Program-made: the position numbers and the translations under genes
The notes under the pieces: generated by a model
Told to the model about the DNA's origin: nothing
Seen by the model: only the letters and a program-made list of their open reading frames with translations
Database searches by the model: none
From: an uncultured Amaricoccus sp.
Lineage (GTDB): Bacteria; Pseudomonadota; Alphaproteobacteria; Rhodobacterales; Rhodobacteraceae
Direction of reading: 5' to 3'
Length of the DNA: 7,812 nucleotides
Assembly (NCBI RefSeq): GCF_937858865.1
Contig: NZ_CALLYO010000143.1
Location: 1 to 7,812 of the forward strand
Shown: positions 1-6,759 of the stretch, one piece after another
Layout: each line of letters starts with the position of its first letter
Position numbering within the stretch: position 1 is the stretch's first letter

Positions 1-801
1 AAGCTCGACGTGGCGGTCTATTATGCGGCGGTGGGGGACTTCATGCTGCCGCATCTCCTCGGGCGGCCGGTGAGCCTGGTGCGCTGCCCGAGCGGTCGGC
101 CGCAGGACTGCTTCTTCCAGCGGCACCGGTTCATGGGCATGCCGGCGGGGGTGGAGAGCTTCGAGACGCAGACGAGCGACGAGGAGGACCGGACCTATCT
201 GACCATCGCCGACGCCCGCGGGTATCTGGCGCTGGCGCAGTTCGGGGTGGTGGAGTTCCACACCTGGGGGTGCCTGGTCCGGCGGCTGGAGCGGCCGGAC
301 CGGGTGGTGCTCGACCTCGACCCCGGCGAGGGGGTGGGCTGGCGGGAGACGGTGGAGGCGGCGGTGCACGTGCGCGGGGAACTCGCGGCGCGCGGGCTCG
401 TTGGGTTCGCCAAGACGACCGGAGGCAAGGGGGTGCACGTGGTGGTGCCGGTGACGCCGAGGCTCGACTGGAAGGCGACGCACCGGGCGGCGAGCGCGCT
501 GGCGGCGGGGATCGCGGCGGGGGCGCCGGAGGTCTTCACGACGGTGATGGGGGCGGCGAACCGGAGGCGGCGGATCTTCATCGACTTCCACCGCAACGCG
601 CGGAGCGCGACGGCGGTGGCGCCCTATTCGTTGCGGGCGCGCAACAATCTGCCGGCTTCTGCGCCGCTGGCGTGGGAGGATCTCGAGAAAGTCGACGCTC
701 CGGAGGATTTCAACTATGCTTCCCTGCCGGGGCTGGTGGCCGCCTCGGGCGATCCATGGGCCGACATCGGAAATTTCGCGCGCGACCTTCCGCGAGTGTA
801 G
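1..801 (+). CDS. ligD: NHEJ DNA ligase LigD, C-terminal polymerase/primase domain (5' end outside window)
   Basis: The reading frame is open from base 1 and the gene begins upstream; 266 residues are visible. They match the archaeo-eukaryotic-primase-type polymerase domain of LigD, which adds nucleotides to and fills DNA ends held by Ku before sealing. Visible landmarks in order: the LPHLLGRPVSLVRCP motif near the left edge; the metal-binding DLDP motif at 313-324; the KTTGGKGVHVVVPV nucleotide-binding stretch near 412-453; the third acidic residue in FIDF (Asp at 583-585); and the VAPYSLRAR motif near 619-645. The protein ends about 60 residues after the last motif, so the polymerase domain is C-terminal. 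This fits the Pseudomonas-type order (phosphoesterase-ligase-polymerase) and not the mycobacterial order with the polymerase first. A stand-alone LigD-like polymerase cannot be excluded because the ligase part is out of view. The ku gene directly downstream supports the call. Confidence 0.93.
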   Translation, partial: KLDVAVYYAAVGDFMLPHLLGRPVSLVRCPSGRPQDCFFQRHRFMGMPAGVESFETQTSDEEDRTYLTIADARGYLALAQFGVVEFHTWGCLVRRLERPDRVVLDLDPGEGVGWRETVEAAVHVRGELAARGLVGFAKTTGGKGVHVVVPVTPRLDWKATHRAASALAAGIAAGAPEVFTTVMGAANRRRRIFIDFHRNARSATAVAPYSLRARNNLPASAPLAWEDLEKVDAPEDFNYASLPGLVAASGDPWADIGNFARDLPRV

Positions 802-813
802 CAGGGGGGCGTG

Positions 814-821
814 AAAGGAGG
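814..821 (+). promoter_or_regulatory. Strong Shine-Dalgarno site of ku
   Basis: AAAGGAGG lies 5 bases before the ATG at 827, in the 25-base gap after the ligD stop codon. It is the best ribosome binding site in the window and fixes the ku start. It suggests that Ku is translated independently, and probably more strongly than the genes coupled after it. Confidence 0.8.
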
Positions 822-826
822 GGAGC

Positions 827-1696
827 ATGGCGCCGAGGGCATCCTGGAAGGGATATCTGAAGCTGAGCCTGGTGAGCTGCCCGGTGCGGCTCTATCCGGC
901 GACGAGCTCGAGCGACCGGGTGCGGTTCAACCAGCTGCACAAGGAGACGCACAACCGGATCAACATGAAGCCGGTCGACCCCGAGCTCGGGCTGGTGGAG
1001 CGGTCGGATCTGGTGAAGGGCTACGAGTACGAGGACAAGAAGTACATCATCATCGACGACGAGGATCTCGAGGCGGTGAAGCTCGAGACCAACCACACGC
1101 TGAACGTCGAGGCCTTCGTGGACGCGGACGAGGTGGACGTGATCTACCAGGACACGCCCTATTATCTGGCGCCGGACGGGGCGATGGCGGAGGAGACCTT
1201 CATCGTGCTGCGCGAGGCGATGCGCGGGGCGGGCAAGCTTGCGATCGCGCGGCTGGTGCTGTCGAGCCGGGAGCGGGTGGTGACGATCGCGCCGCGCGAG
1301 AAGGGGATGTTCGTCTGCACGCTGCGCGCGCCGAACGAGGTGCGGGCGGCCTCGGCCTATTTCGACGACATCCCGGACGCCGAACCCGATCCGGAGATGC
1401 TCGAGCTCGCCGAGGCGCTCGTGGCGCAGAAGACGACGAAATTCGATCCGAAGGCCTACGAGGACCGCTACGAGGCGGCGCTGATGGCGATGATCAAGGA
1501 GAAGCTGAAGGGCCACAAGCCGATCATCGCCGCCGAGCCGCAGCGCGGCAACGTGGTGAACCTGATGGATGCCTTGAAGGCGAGCCTCGGGCAGGCCAAG
1601 CCCGCCGCGCCGAGCAAGAGCCGGGGCAAGGCGGCGGCGTCGGCCGAGGAGAAGCCCGCCGCGAAGAAGAGGGCGCCGGCCAAGGCCAAGGCGTGA
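827..1696 (+). CDS. ku: Non-homologous end-joining protein Ku
   Basis: 289 residues, the normal length for a bacterial Ku, which forms a homodimeric ring around double-stranded DNA ends and recruits and stimulates LigD. The N-terminus has the family signature (SWKGYLKLSLVSCPVRLYPA, residues 6-25), followed by the conserved VKGYEYEDKKYIIIDDEDL segment (63-81), the strand DVIYQDTPYYLAP (104-116) and the helical segment around 193-230. Residues 258-289 form a Lys/Ala/Pro-rich tail; in other bacterial Ku proteins such basic tails bind DNA and modulate sliding and ligase stimulation. The ATG at 827 is chosen for its near-perfect Shine-Dalgarno and because the family motif begins at residue 6. The gene sits 25 bases after ligD, and its stop overlaps the start of the next gene. 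Confidence 0.96.
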   Translation: MAPRASWKGYLKLSLVSCPVRLYPATSSSDRVRFNQLHKETHNRINMKPVDPELGLVERSDLVKGYEYEDKKYIIIDDEDLEAVKLETNHTLNVEAFVDADEVDVIYQDTPYYLAPDGAMAEETFIVLREAMRGAGKLAIARLVLSSRERVVTIAPREKGMFVCTLRAPNEVRAASAYFDDIPDAEPDPEMLELAEALVAQKTTKFDPKAYEDRYEAALMAMIKEKLKGHKPIIAAEPQRGNVVNLMDALKASLGQAKPAAPSKSRGKAAASAEEKPAAKKRAPAKAKA

Positions 1697-2775
1697 GCCT
1701 CGACGGCCTGAGCGACGGCCTGAGCGTCGGCCTCGTCGGCGCGCTCGCGGCGCTGCCGCGGCGGCTGGCGGCGCGGGCGATCGAGGCGCGCGGCGGCGAG
1801 CTGCACCGGGGCGTGACGCGGCGGACCGGGATGGTGGTCTTCGGACGGCGGCTCCTGAAAAATCCCGACGGGGTGGTGGAGGACCGTGTGGCGGCGGCGC
1901 GGGCGCCGGGGCGGGCGCTGCGGAGCGAGAACGGGTTCCTGCGGCTTCTCGTCGGCGAGGCGGGCGAGGCCGTGGGACTGAGCCGGCGGGAGATGCTGGA
2001 ACGCTCGGGGCTCGGCGAGCGGGAGCTTTCGCTCATCGCGCTCTTCGACGGCTTCGAGCGGGACGTGGAGCCCTTCTCCTTCCGGGATCTGATCCTGGCG
2101 CGGAAATACGCCGGGCTCGTCGCCGGCGGGGCGGAGTGGGGGGCGATCGTGCGCTCGGTGCACCGCTTCGGGCCGGCGGTGTCGCTGACCGCCAAGGCGC
2201 TGCAGGTGGGCGACGGCGGCATCTACGCCCGGCACGCCGACGGGGTGAGCGAGCTCGACGGGCAGATGCTGCTCGGGCTCGGCGAGGCGGGGGAGGACGC
2301 CGAGGCGCTCTTCGCCGAGGCGGAGGCGGCGGAGGCGGAGGGGCGGGCCGAAGCGGCGGCGGCGCTCTACGGGCGGTGCCTGGCCGTCGATCCGGGCGAT
2401 GCGGTGGCGGCCTTCAACCGGGCGAACTGCCTCGGCGCGACCGGGCGGCCGGCGGAGGCGGAGCGGGAGCTGGCGCGGGCGCTGAAGCTCGATCCGGCCT
2501 TCGTCGAGGCCTGGTTCAACCTCGCGGGGCTCGTCGCGGCGCGCGGGCGGGTGGCGGCGGCGCGGGGGTATCTGCTGCGGGCGCTCGAGCTCGACCCGGA
2601 CTATGCCGATGCGGTCTTCAACCTCGCCTCGCTCGAGTTCGAGGCCGGGGATCTCGCGGCGGCGCGGCGCTGGTGGCTGCGCTACCTCGAGCTCGACCCG
2701 GAGTCCGAATGGGGGCGGCGGGCGGCGCGGGGGGTGCGCTTCGTCGAGCTGGAGACGGCGCGGGGCGCCGGATGA
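1693..2775 (+). CDS. BRCT-like / MerR-like HTH / TPR protein, candidate NHEJ accessory factor
   Basis: 360 residues, function unknown. Three parts can be seen. Residues about 12-87 look like a BRCT fold: a conserved RGGELHRGVTRRTGMVVFG core (33-51), the position of the Gly-Gly and Thr-x-x-Val-Val-x-Gly signature, followed by a SENGFLRLL end helix (78-86). Residues about 97-172 resemble a MerR-type winged helix (SRREMLERSGL, then PFSFRDLILARKYAGLVAGG), where a MerR protein would have its DNA-binding helices. Residues 203-338 are four consecutive 34-residue TPR repeats (203-236, 237-270, 271-304, 305-338), each ending in a DP-type turn. The GTG start at 1693 overlaps the ku stop (GTGA), implying coupled translation. 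No good Shine-Dalgarno is seen; an open frame upstream of 1693 is only a shadow of ku. The domain calls are from residue patterns, not searches: TPR is secure, BRCT and MerR-like are probable. A role in end joining is inferred from the operon. Confidence 0.82.
   Translation: MSLDGLSDGLSVGLVGALAALPRRLAARAIEARGGELHRGVTRRTGMVVFGRRLLKNPDGVVEDRVAAARAPGRALRSENGFLRLLVGEAGEAVGLSRREMLERSGLGERELSLIALFDGFERDVEPFSFRDLILARKYAGLVAGGAEWGAIVRSVHRFGPAVSLTAKALQVGDGGIYARHADGVSELDGQMLLGLGEAGEDAEALFAEAEAAEAEGRAEAAAALYGRCLAVDPGDAVAAFNRANCLGATGRPAEAERELARALKLDPAFVEAWFNLAGLVAARGRVAAARGYLLRALELDPDYADAVFNLASLEFEAGDLAAARRWWLRYLELDPESEWGRRAARGVRFVELETARGAG
1701..1736 (+). repeat. 12-bp tandem duplication at the N-terminus of the BRCT/TPR gene
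   Basis: CGACGGCCTGAG occurs twice head to tail (1701-1712 and 1713-1724), followed by a degenerate third copy (1725-1736, CGTCGGCCTCGT). In frame it encodes DGLS-DGLS-VGLV at residues 4-15, just before the BRCT-like domain. The unit is a multiple of three, so copy-number change would not break the frame. Confidence 0.75.
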
Positions 2776-3410
2776 CGGATTTACTGATCGACGGGCCGGA
2801 GGCGGCGGCGACGACGGTGCTGCTGGCGCACGGCGCCGGCGCGGCGATGGATTCGCCGGCGATGACCGCCGCGGCGCGGGCGCTGGCCGGCGAGGGGCTG
2901 CGCGTGGCGCGCTTCGAGTTCGGCTACATGGCGGCGCGGCGCGAGGGGGTGCGCCGGCCGCCGTCGCGGGCGGAGACGGTGATGCCCGAGTACCGCGCGG
3001 CGGTGGCGGCGCTGGCGGTACCGGGCCGGCTGGTCATCGGCGGCAAGTCGATGGGCGGGCGGGTCGCGAGCATGGTGGCGGACGGGCTCCATGCCGAGGG
3101 GTGGGTCGCCGGCCTCGTCTGCCTCGGCTATCCCTTCCATCCGCCGGGGCGGCCGGAGCGGCCGAGGACCGGGCATCTCGCGGCGCTGGCGACGCCGGCG
3201 CTGATCGTGCAGGGGACGCGGGATCCGTTCGGGAGCCGGGCGGAGGTCGACGGCTATCGGCTGTCGCCGGCGATCCGGGTGCTGTGGCTCGAGGACGGCG
3301 ACCACGACCTGCGCCCGCGCAAGGCGGTGACGGGGCTGACGGCGGCCGAGCATATGGCGGCGATGGCGCGGGCGGTGGCCGACTGGGCGGGACGGCTGCC
3401 CGGCGGATGA
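2772..3410 (+). CDS. Alpha/beta hydrolase of the KANSL3/Tex30 family
   Basis: 212 residues, a compact alpha/beta hydrolase with no signal peptide, so probably cytoplasmic. After the first strand comes an oxyanion-loop motif (LLAHGAGAAMDS, 17-28). The nucleophile elbow is GGKSMGG with Ser93, the acid is probably Asp151 (GTRDPFG), and the base is His178 (GDHDLRPR). The lysine before the serine (GKSMGG), the short length and the C-terminal GDHDL motif are typical of the dienelactone-hydrolase-like KANSL3/Tex30 group (COG3571-like); the substrate is not known for that group. The ATG at 2772 overlaps the upstream stop (ATGA), and the family's first strand begins a few residues in, so the long open extension upstream is rejected. 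Its place between a putative NHEJ factor and exonuclease III suggests co-expression only; a link to DNA repair is not shown by the sequence. Confidence 0.88.
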   Translation: MTDLLIDGPEAAATTVLLAHGAGAAMDSPAMTAAARALAGEGLRVARFEFGYMAARREGVRRPPSRAETVMPEYRAAVAALAVPGRLVIGGKSMGGRVASMVADGLHAEGWVAGLVCLGYPFHPPGRPERPRTGHLAALATPALIVQGTRDPFGSRAEVDGYRLSPAIRVLWLEDGDHDLRPRKAVTGLTAAEHMAAMARAVADWAGRLPGG

Positions 3411-4195
3411 GGATCGCGACCTTCAACGTCAACAACGTGGCGAAGCGGCTCGGGAACCTGCTCGAATGGCTGGCCGACGCGGCGCCGGACGTCGTCTGCC
3501 TGCAGGAGCTGAAGGTGGCGGACGGGGATTTCCCGGCCGCGGCGCTGGCCGGGGCCGGATACCGCGGGGTCTGGCGCGGGCAGCGGAGCTGGAACGGCGT
3601 CGCCATCCTGTCGCGCGGCGGGGCGCCGGTCCCGACGCGCGACGAGCTGCCGGGCGATCCGGGGGACGGCCAGGCGCGCTATGTCGAGGCGGCGGTCGAG
3701 GGGGTGCTGGTCGGCTGCCTCTACGCGCCGAACGGCAACCCGCAGCCGGGGCCGAAGTTCGACTACAAGCTGGCCTGGCACGCGCGCTTCGAGGCGCATG
3801 CGGCGGAGCTCGTGGCCGCTGGGGTGCCGGTGGTGCTGGCCGGGGACTACAACATCGCGCCCGAGCCGCGCGACGTCTATCCGACGCGGTCCTACGACGG
3901 GAACGCGCTGGTGCAGCCGGAGAGCCGGGCGGCCTTCGCCCGGCTGCTGGCGCAGGGGTGGGCGGACGCGCTGCGCGCGGTGCAGCCGGAGGGCGCGGCC
4001 TATACCTTCTGGGACTACCGGCGGAAGCGCTGGGAGCGGAACGGCGGGATGCGGCTCGACCATCTCATGCTGAGCCGGGAGCTCGCCGGGCGGCTGAAGG
4101 GCGCCGGCGTCGACCGCGAGGTGCGGGGGCGGGAGAATGCGAGCGACCACGCGCCGGTCTGGATCGAGATCGGGCCGGCAGGGCGGCGGCGCTGA
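3407..4195 (+). CDS. xthA: Exodeoxyribonuclease III / AP endonuclease
   Basis: 262 residues, normal length for the exonuclease III family (endonuclease/exonuclease/phosphatase fold). This Mg-dependent enzyme cuts DNA 5' of abasic sites, removes 3'-blocking groups and degrades 3' ends of duplex DNA. All catalytic positions of E. coli ExoIII have counterparts: Asn7 (FNVNN), Glu34 (CLQELK), Tyr106 (YAPNG), Asp147 and Asn149 (GDYNIA), Asp218 (MRLDHLMLS) and the Asp247-His248 pair (SDHAPVW). The DNA-binding FWDYRRKRWERNGG segment (201-214) is also present. The ATG at 3407 overlaps the hydrolase stop codon (ATGA), and the protein begins directly with the first strand (MRIATFNVNN), so the start is secure. 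It is the last gene of the plus-strand cluster; trimming or unblocking 3' ends before joining is a plausible shared role, but this is inferred from position. Confidence 0.95.
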   Translation: MRIATFNVNNVAKRLGNLLEWLADAAPDVVCLQELKVADGDFPAAALAGAGYRGVWRGQRSWNGVAILSRGGAPVPTRDELPGDPGDGQARYVEAAVEGVLVGCLYAPNGNPQPGPKFDYKLAWHARFEAHAAELVAAGVPVVLAGDYNIAPEPRDVYPTRSYDGNALVQPESRAAFARLLAQGWADALRAVQPEGAAYTFWDYRRKRWERNGGMRLDHLMLSRELAGRLKGAGVDREVRGRENASDHAPVWIEIGPAGRRR

Positions 4196-4203
4196 GGCCG
4201 CCC
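4181..4203 (+). terminator. GC hairpin at the convergent junction, possible weak terminator
   Basis: GGGCGGC (4181-4187) pairs perfectly with GCCGCCC (4197-4203) around a 9-base loop that contains the xthA stop codon. No U-tract follows on either strand, so intrinsic termination is uncertain. It is the only such structure noticed in the 30-base gap between the two convergent gene blocks. In DNA this GC-rich, a 7-bp stem can occur by chance. Confidence 0.3.
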
Positions 4204-4225
4204 GTTCCGGTCGGCGCCTCCGCCG

Positions 4226-4768
4226 TCACGAAGCTGGGCGCGGGTAGGTCACCCTGCCGTCTTCGGTGGCCCGGGCGGTGGGCGTCGGGCGGGCGGGCTC
4301 GCTCTGGCCGGGGGCCATGAGGTGCTCGACCGCATGGCCGGCGAAGATCAGGTGGTCGGCGATGATGCGGCGGTGGCAGCGCCACCAGAGCGCCTCGGCG
4401 CACATGAGCGCGAGGCGGTGGCGGGAGCCGAGGGCGAGGAGGTCGGCGAAGGCTGCGCCGAACACCGGGCCGAGGGCGTAGTCGGCGTAGTTGTGGAAGC
4501 TCTGCACGCGCCAGGCGGCATTGAGGCTTTCGGCGACGCCGGACTGCCGCGGCCGGCGGCCGCCGAGGGCGGGCGCGTGGCGATAGCCGATGCCGGCGGC
4601 TGCCAGCGCGGCGGGCAGGCGGTCGATGTTGTAGGCCGGGTTGCTGCGGGAACGCGGGAAGGCGCGGACGTCGACGACGAGGGCGACGCGGGCCGCCTGC
4701 AGCATGCCGAGGAACTCGTCGAGGCTGCGGTCGGAATGCCCGATGGTGGTGAAGCCGGTCGCCGCCAT
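4226..4768 (-). CDS. DUF488 family protein
   Basis: 180 residues, a complete DUF488 protein; the biochemical function of the family is not established. Landmarks are the N-terminal FTTIGHSDRSLDEFL motif (6-20), VVDVRAFPRSRSNPAYN (31-47), the Gly-rich loop after YRHAPALGGRR (63-72), and the C-terminal signature LMCAEALWWRCHRRIIADHL (121-140) with Cys124, Glu125, Cys131, His132 and Arg133. The last signature is the family's conserved C-A-E...C-H-R motif and could form a metal- or nucleotide-binding site (inference). It is predicted soluble, with no signal peptide. The ATG at 4768 is 8 bases after the stop of the CopD-like gene and has a GAGG a few bases upstream overlapping that stop, which points to coupling. 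The frame stays open far upstream only because it is a shadow of other genes. Confidence 0.9.
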   Translation of the reverse strand: MAATGFTTIGHSDRSLDEFLGMLQAARVALVVDVRAFPRSRSNPAYNIDRLPAALAAAGIGYRHAPALGGRRPRQSGVAESLNAAWRVQSFHNYADYALGPVFGAAFADLLALGSRHRLALMCAEALWWRCHRRIIADHLIFAGHAVEHLMAPGQSEPARPTPTARATEDGRVTYPRPAS

Positions 4769-4776
4769 GCCGCGCC

Positions 4777-5211
4777 TCAGAGGTAGAACATCGCCTTGGC
4801 CAGGAAGACGATGAGCACGACGTGGCCGAAGACGCTGAAGTGGACGACGCGTGAGCGCCGCGAGGTGAGCCGGCCGCGGGCGCCGAGGGTCACGGCGGTG
4901 ACGAAGTGGACGAGGACGCTGGCGGCGAGCAGGATCTTGAGGGAGAGGAGCGTCGCGAAGCTGCTGTCGAACGAGCGGGCGAGGGCGTCGCGATACTCCC
5001 AGGCCAGGCCGAGGCCGGCGCCGTAGAGGAGGAGGATGACGAAGGGCATGATGCGGCGGGCGCGGCGGCCGATGGCGGCTTCGACCGTGCGCATCGCCTC
5101 GCGGCCGACGGAGGCGCGGATGGCCTCGAGGACCAGCACCTCGAAGAAGACGGTGCCGACGAACATGATCGCGGCGAAGAGGTGCAGGGTGACGAGGGCG
5201 AAGTGGGTCAT
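4777..5211 (-). CDS. Four-helix integral membrane protein, CopD-like
   Basis: 144 residues with four predicted membrane helices: about 5-30, 53-72, 85-110 and 122-143. The first helix has the pattern H-x(7)-VG-x-x-FF (His10, Val18-Gly19), and helix 3 begins with LLSLKILLAAS and carries His102. His124 and His130 lie in helix 4. This arrangement resembles the CopD family and related small membrane proteins, some of which are thought to bind copper or heme; axial ligands from paired histidines are possible here but unproven. There is no cleavable signal peptide; the first helix would act as the anchor. It lies 18 bases after the Rieske/FAD reductase stop and 8 bases before DUF488, so all three are probably co-transcribed. 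No clear Shine-Dalgarno precedes the ATG at 5211, suggesting coupling to the upstream gene. The membrane prediction is strong; the family name is tentative. Confidence 0.8.
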   Translation of the reverse strand: MTHFALVTLHLFAAIMFVGTVFFEVLVLEAIRASVGREAMRTVEAAIGRRARRIMPFVILLLYGAGLGLAWEYRDALARSFDSSFATLLSLKILLAASVLVHFVTAVTLGARGRLTSRRSRVVHFSVFGHVVLIVFLAKAMFYL

Positions 5212-5229
5212 GCCGTGCGGGCGGCGCTC

Positions 5230-6759
5230 TCAGGCGCCGATCTCGCGCTCCATGGCGGCCTCGGCCTCCAGGCTCTCCCGGTCGCGGCGGACGGTGGCGA
5301 TGGCGAGCGTCCGGCCGTCGCGGCGGAAGCGCAGCGCGCAGTCGCGGGCGGCGATGTCGCCGTCGAGCGCGATCTCGTCCCAGGCCTCGGCGTGGCCGAC
5401 GTAGCTGATGCGCAGGTCGTAGTGGCGGCTCCAGAAGAAGGGCACGTCGGCGTGCCGGACGCCGGCGCCGAGCATGTTGAGCGCCGCGGTGTGGCCCTGG
5501 CGGAGCGCCACCGCCCAGTGCTCGACGCGGATCGGGTCGCCGGTGCGCGCGTCCGGCCAGCGGGCGATGTCGCCGGCGGCGAAGACGCCGGGGGCGCTGG
5601 TCTCGAGGAAGGCGTCGACCAGGAGGCCGCGGTCGATCGCGAGGCCGGCGGTCTCGGCGAGGGCGAGCCGCGGCCGCACGCCGACGCCCACCACCACGAG
5701 GTCGGCCGGGAGGGAGCCGCCGCTTTCGAGCGTCACGCCGCTCTCGTCGATGGCGGCCGGCCGGTCCTCGAGGTGGAAGGCGACGCCCTTCTCCTCGTGC
5801 AGGGAGCGGATGAAGTCGCCCATCTCCGGGCCGAGGATGCGCTCCATCGGGCGCCGGTCGGGAGCGACGACGCCGATCTCGAGCTTGCGGGCGCGCAGGG
5901 CGGCGGCGACCTCGAGCCCGATGAAGCTGGCGCCGATCACCACCGCGCGGCGCGCCGTTTCCGCCCGGGCGACGATGGCGCGGCAGTCGGAGAGCGAGCG
6001 CAGGGTGTGGACGTGCGGCAGGTCGGCGCCGGGGATGGGGAGGCGCACCGGCTCGGCGCCGGTGGCGAGCAGGAGGCGGTCGTAGGGCAGGGCGCTGCCG
6101 TCGGCGAGGCGGACCTCGCGCGCGCCGGTGTCGAGGGCGGCCGCTTCCGTGCCGAGCCGGAGGTCGATGCCGTTCTTGGCGTAGAAGCCGGTGCTGCGCA
6201 GCGGCAGCCAGGCCTCGGGCGCGGTGCCGGCGAGGAAGTCCTTGGAGAGGTTCGGCCGGTCGACGGGCGGCGCGTCGTCGCCGCTCAGCATGGTGAGGCT
6301 GCCCTGGTAGCCGGCGCTGCGCAGGCGTTGCGCCGCAGCGAAGCCGGCCGCGCCGCCGCCGACGATCACGATCCGCTCCGGCGGCTCGGCGCCCTTGGGC
6401 GGCTCGCGGCGGGGGAGGGGCTTCTTCGCGCCGACGCGGATCCGGCCGTCGCTCTCCTCGACCTGCCAGCAGGGGATCGAGCTCAGCGCCGGCGCGCGCA
6501 GCGCCTCGCCGGTGCGCAGGTCGAAGCAGGCGTGGTGCCAGGGGCAGCGGATGGTCTCGCCGACGACGAGGCCCTGGGCGAGCGGTCCGCCGTAGTGGCT
6601 GCATTCGGCCCCGACGGCGAAGACGTCGGCGCCGTGCCGCACCAGGAGGACGGGCTTGCCTTCGACATGGCCGAGGAGCTGGGCGCCGTCGGGGAGGTCG
6701 GCTGCGGCGACCCCCTCGACCAGGTCGGGTCCGGACGGTGCGGAAGGCTCCTCGGCCAT
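5230..6759 (-). CDS. Rieske [2Fe-2S] / FAD-NAD(P)H oxidoreductase fusion, AIFM3-like
   Basis: 509 residues. Residues about 10-110 are a Rieske ferredoxin domain with the full ligand set Cys53-x-His55-x16-Cys72-x2-His75. From about 128 comes a ferredoxin-reductase-type flavoprotein: FAD-binding VIVGGGAAG (131-139), NAD(P)-binding VVIGASFIGLE (273-283), the second FAD motif VFAAGDIARWPD (392-403), and a C-terminal reductase domain (about 438-505, with the FFWSRHYDLRISYVG motif). The second glycine of the NAD motif is Ser278, a variant common in this AIFM3/Nfrl-type group. The enzyme should pass electrons from NAD(P)H through FAD to the Rieske cluster or an outside acceptor; no signal peptide, so cytoplasmic. 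The ATG at 6759 is preferred over an in-frame ATG at 6885 because GAGGGAGA lies just before it and the extra 42 residues are low in family character. It leads a three-gene minus-strand group with the CopD-like and DUF488 genes. Confidence 0.92.
   Translation of the reverse strand: MAEEPSAPSGPDLVEGVAAADLPDGAQLLGHVEGKPVLLVRHGADVFAVGAECSHYGGPLAQGLVVGETIRCPWHHACFDLRTGEALRAPALSSIPCWQVEESDGRIRVGAKKPLPRREPPKGAEPPERIVIVGGGAAGFAAAQRLRSAGYQGSLTMLSGDDAPPVDRPNLSKDFLAGTAPEAWLPLRSTGFYAKNGIDLRLGTEAAALDTGAREVRLADGSALPYDRLLLATGAEPVRLPIPGADLPHVHTLRSLSDCRAIVARAETARRAVVIGASFIGLEVAAALRARKLEIGVVAPDRRPMERILGPEMGDFIRSLHEEKGVAFHLEDRPAAIDESGVTLESGGSLPADLVVVGVGVRPRLALAETAGLAIDRGLLVDAFLETSAPGVFAAGDIARWPDARTGDPIRVEHWAVALRQGHTAALNMLGAGVRHADVPFFWSRHYDLRISYVGHAEAWDEIALDGDIAARDCALRFRRDGRTLAIATVRRDRESLEAEAAMEREIGA

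Noticed and set aside
710..1516. A 268-codon minus-strand frame opposite ku
   Set aside because: Antisense shadow with His/Arg/Leu-rich composition and no recognisable motif; ku in the same place is certain.
811..1692. Upstream extension of the BRCT/TPR frame across ku
   Set aside because: The translated part is Gly/Ala/Arg-rich with no domain pattern and overlaps the well-supported ku gene; the GTG overlapping the ku stop is the natural start.
1..4195. The NHEJ cluster as a recently acquired island
   Set aside because: Base composition and codon use look the same as in the minus-strand block, and no integrase, tRNA or flanking repeat is visible.
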